Origin: Clostridiaceae bacterium | GTDB taxonomy: Bacteria > Bacillota > Clostridia > DSM-8532 | Direction: 5' to 3' | Assembly (NCBI GenBank): GCA_012719545.1 | Contig: JAAYAD010000101.1 | Location: forward strand, 1-64,000 | DNA: 64,000 nt | Part shown: positions 61,831 through 64,000 of the stretch, piece by piece | Numbering within the stretch: position 1 is the stretch's first letter | Layout: every line of letters starts with the position of its first letter | Position numbers and translations under genes: made by a program | The notes under the pieces: model-generated | Database searches by the model: none | Seen by the model: only the letters and a program-made list of their open reading frames with translations | What the model was told of the DNA's origin: nothing

Positions 61831-63084
61831 TTACTTTGTAGCAAGAACCTTCTTAAGCTTAGCAAAGCGAGGCAGTCCATCCTCAATGGGAGGTCTGGAT
61901 TCGCCTTCAATAAGAGGCAGAGCGTAATCAATGAAGCTCTGAGTCAGGCCGGTACCGTCCTCGGTAATCCATTCGCGAGGAATCTTCTTTTCTGTGTTTG
62001 CAACCTCAGAAAGGTTAACAAGCACATATTCGCAATGGTATTTGCCGTCTTTTTCAGTTCTCTTGTATGCAACCATGTGGTCGGTAACACCTTCAACAGC
62101 AAACTGAACAGCCTTCTGACCAGCTGTGAAAGCTTCCTCAACGTCGGTAGCGGAAGCGCAGTGAGCTGCACATCTCTGAAGGAGTGAGAACTCAATGGCG
62201 CGAGCCTTGCACTTAAGTTCTTTCTTAAGAACATTTGCAAGAACCTGTGCGGTTCCGCCCAGCTGAGCATGTCCGAAGGAATCCTTTTCTTTTGCAAGGT
62301 CGGAGCCGTACTCGGAAATATATTTGCCGTCCTTGTCCTTAACGCCTTCGGATACGGCAACGATTAATTTACCGTTGTTCTTCTCGTATACTCTCTTGCA
62401 GTCTGCAATGAACTTGTCCATATCAAATACGATTTCAGGCAGGTAGATAAGGTCAGGACCTGCACCCTTGTATGAAGCAAGAGCGGTAGCTGCTGTGAGC
62501 CATCCTGCATTTCTTCCCATTACTTCAAGAACGCAAACCATAGGAGTATCATAAACGCGTGCGTCATGATAAACTTCCATGGTAGCTGTTGCTACGTACT
62601 TAGCAGCGCTTCCGTAGCCAGGGCAGTGGTCGGTAGCGTAAAGATCGTTGTCAATGGTCTTGGGAACGCCGATAACGCGGCATTCATAACCAGCCTTCTG
62701 CATAAACTTGCTTACCTTGTTGCAGGTATCCATGGAGTCGTTACCGCCGTTGTAGAAGAAATATCTGATGTCATATTTCTTGAATACTTCCAGGAGTCTG
62801 TTGTAGTCTGTAGGATCCTTGTCGGGATCTGCCAGCTTGTAGCGAACAGAACCCAGAGCGGATGAAGGAGTGGTTTTTAAGAGTTCAAGCTCTTTTGGGT
62901 CTTCCTGAGACATATCGTAGAATTTTTCTTCGAGAATACCGCGAATACCGTTTGCTGCGCCGAAAACCTTCGGAATACAGTCGGTCTTGAGAGCTTCGGT
63001 GATAACACCGGCTGCACTTGCGTTAATAACAGAAGTGGGGCCGCCGGACTGACCGAAAATAGCGTTGCCAACTAATTTTGCCAT
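61831..63084 (-). CDS. pfp: pyrophosphate-dependent 6-phosphofructokinase
   Basis: A 417-residue phosphofructokinase. GGNDS (113-117) and PKTIDND (141-147) are the key sites; Asp/Asn after GG and Lys in PKTIDND are the features that distinguish PPi-using enzymes from ATP-using ones (GGDGS, PGTIDND). It should convert fructose-6-phosphate and PPi to fructose-1,6-bisphosphate and Pi, reversibly, as in several cellulolytic clostridia. ATG 63084 follows GGAGG by 8 bases; the frame begins 5 codons earlier. Transcribed alone. Confidence 0.94.
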   Translation of the reverse strand: MAKLVGNAIFGQSGGPTSVINASAAGVITEALKTDCIPKVFGAANGIRGILEEKFYDMSQEDPKELELLKTTPSSALGSVRYKLADPDKDPTDYNRLLEVFKKYDIRYFFYNGGNDSMDTCNKVSKFMQKAGYECRVIGVPKTIDNDLYATDHCPGYGSAAKYVATATMEVYHDARVYDTPMVCVLEVMGRNAGWLTAATALASYKGAGPDLIYLPEIVFDMDKFIADCKRVYEKNNGKLIVAVSEGVKDKDGKYISEYGSDLAKEKDSFGHAQLGGTAQVLANVLKKELKCKARAIEFSLLQRCAAHCASATDVEEAFTAGQKAVQFAVEGVTDHMVAYKRTEKDGKYHCEYVLVNLSEVANTEKKIPREWITEDGTGLTQSFIDYALPLIEGESRPPIEDGLPRFAKLKKVLATK

Positions 63085-63262
63085 GTTGTTTGCCTCCAAT
63101 CAAAATATATTATAGTTTTACTGTTAACGCATTGCTGAAATAATTAGCAGTAGGAGTTTGTGTATTATTTAACAGCAAATAATATATCATAAAGCTCTAT
63201 GTCGTGCAATGAAGAAAATAGATACATATTGAAAACCTTAATATTTATATTTTATAGATTAT

Positions 63263-63272
63263 CCCATATGGG
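63263..63272. promoter_or_regulatory. palindrome in the pfp upstream region
   Basis: CCCATATGGG is a perfect 10-bp palindrome. On the minus strand it falls between a TTAAAA-like -35 and TATAAA, so it could sit in a pfp promoter spacer. Otherwise the 297-base region 63085-63381 holds only AT-rich DNA and the promoter at 63313-63341. Confidence 0.4.
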
Positions 63273-63312
63273 TATTTTAATTGATGGATGGAGTTTCCTG
63301 ATATGCTTATTA

Positions 63313-63341
63313 TTGATAATACATAAACAATCTATTATAAT
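63313..63341 (+). promoter_or_regulatory. promoter of the last gene
   Basis: TTGATA (63313-63318) and TATAAT (63336-63341), spacer 17; the start codon is about 33 bases beyond the expected transcript start. Confidence 0.72.
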
Positions 63342-63381
63342 ATAATATAGTAGCAGAAATATTTGGCAGTGAGGTGAAAGT

Positions 63382-63939
63382 ATGAATAAAAAGTTTTATG
63401 CATTTATCCCAGTTATTTTACTCGTTCTTGTATTTATAGGCTGCGTCATTTTCAATAATTCAGCATCACAGCATCAAAAGGCTGCTTCTGATTTCTTAAA
63501 GGAGTATTACAGTGCGGATGATTACAAGATTCTTGATGAAATAAAAACAGTAACAGACATTGAAAGGTTAAATGCCATATCTGAATCACTTTATCAGGAG
63601 AAATACAGGGAAACTCTGACCAAAGAAGCTTATGAACGTTTGGCTGCCAACAGGGATATTTTTGAGCCCGAAGAGATAGTAAAGGATTTTGGATGTACAT
63701 TGGAATTTGAAAATGCTGAAATTAAAAAACATGCAGAGACTGTGAAGGGAAATCCGGTTTACTCTTACAATGCCCGCATAAAGGCGACTCTTCCCAATAA
63801 TGAAATCAAGGAATTCATAGAAACAGGCACAATAGAACTTGTCAGGGATGAGGACAATAAATGGAAGGTAAGCCGTCTTAATATTGCTAACAGAAGAAAT
63901 CTATATAAAAGCATTGAAAAAATCATATCAGATTCATGA
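63382..63939 (+). CDS. small exported or membrane-anchored protein of unknown function
   Basis: A 185-residue protein with an N-terminal hydrophobic segment (FIPVILLVLVFIGCVIF, residues ~8-25). VFIGC is an imperfect lipobox, so it could be a lipoprotein or have an uncleaved anchor. The outer part has the alpha+beta pattern of NTF2/DUF4878-like domains: a helix DFLKEYYSADDYK, then strands ending NNEIKEFIETGTIELVRDEDNKWKVSRL. Function unknown. GAGGTGAAAGT precedes ATG 63382. It is divergent from pfp. Confidence 0.7.
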   Translation: MNKKFYAFIPVILLVLVFIGCVIFNNSASQHQKAASDFLKEYYSADDYKILDEIKTVTDIERLNAISESLYQEKYRETLTKEAYERLAANRDIFEPEEIVKDFGCTLEFENAEIKKHAETVKGNPVYSYNARIKATLPNNEIKEFIETGTIELVRDEDNKWKVSRLNIANRRNLYKSIEKIISDS

Positions 63940-64000
63940 ACATAATTATTAAGTCGTTGTTTAATAATAAAAGTAGATAAAAAAGTAATCCAATTATGAT

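Overview
The window looks like the core chromosome of a low-GC, Gram-positive-type anaerobe of the class Clostridia. The signs are a PolC-type replicative polymerase, an mraZ-led division and cell-wall cluster with a PASTA-bearing SpoVD/FtsI-like penicillin-binding protein, a MurE with the meso-diaminopimelate motif DNPR, an IreB homologue, a PPi-type phosphofructokinase, strong AGGAGG-like ribosome binding sites with frequent GTG and TTG starts, and TTGACA/TATAAT promoters. The combination resembles the Acetivibrio/Ruminiclostridium lineage, but that placement is inference. I saw no insertion sequence, prophage, integron or CRISPR array.

Layout. 1-900: the tail of an unknown gene, then tRNA-His, tRNA-Gln and tRNA-Lys with near-consensus promoters. 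1.1-6.3 kb: a sensor-less chemoreceptor, a multi-spanning glycosyltransferase-like protein, the AzlCD amino-acid exporter (minus strand) and a hotdog thioesterase. 6.4-14 kb: hisS, aspS, signal peptidase I, and a PolC that lacks the usual internal exonuclease domain. 14-20.8 kb: purine nucleoside phosphorylase with S-adenosylhomocysteinase, a membrane protein, two overlapping M16 peptidase-family genes, and lgt. 20.9-37.2 kb: rodA, then the division/wall cluster mraZ-rsmH-ftsL-spoVD-murE-murF-mraY-ftsW-murG-murA-ftsQ-sbp-ftsZ. murD, murC, murB and a standard ftsA are missing from it, and a long noncoding array of ACAAAAGA repeats sits between rsmH and ftsL.

37.3-45.7 kb: tRNA-Thr, two half-size ChrA proteins, an HPr-like protein without the phosphorylatable histidine, mtaB, ireB, a ferredoxin-type aldo/keto reductase, an FMN riboswitch controlling ribU, then rpsO and pnp separated by a long hairpin. 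45.9-54.5 kb: glgA, nth, a large FtsA-like actin-family protein, a membrane diguanylate cyclase, and on the minus strand a lipid-anchored-looking unknown, cheW and argJ. 54.7-64 kb: a TrpR-like regulator overlapping secA, a TPR/membrane/coiled-coil protein, an unusual fusion of a degenerate KaiC-like domain with a PPDK-type ATP-grasp domain, PPi-phosphofructokinase and a small exported protein.

Together most genes serve growth and division: translation (tRNAs, hisS, aspS, rpsO), RNA turnover (pnp), replication (polC), envelope precursor synthesis and septation, and protein export (secA, lepB, lgt). The most unusual items are the exonuclease-less PolC, the KaiC-like/PPDK_N fusion, the ACAAAAGA array and the atypical FtsA-like protein. 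Nothing here amounts to a clearly complete new multi-gene system.
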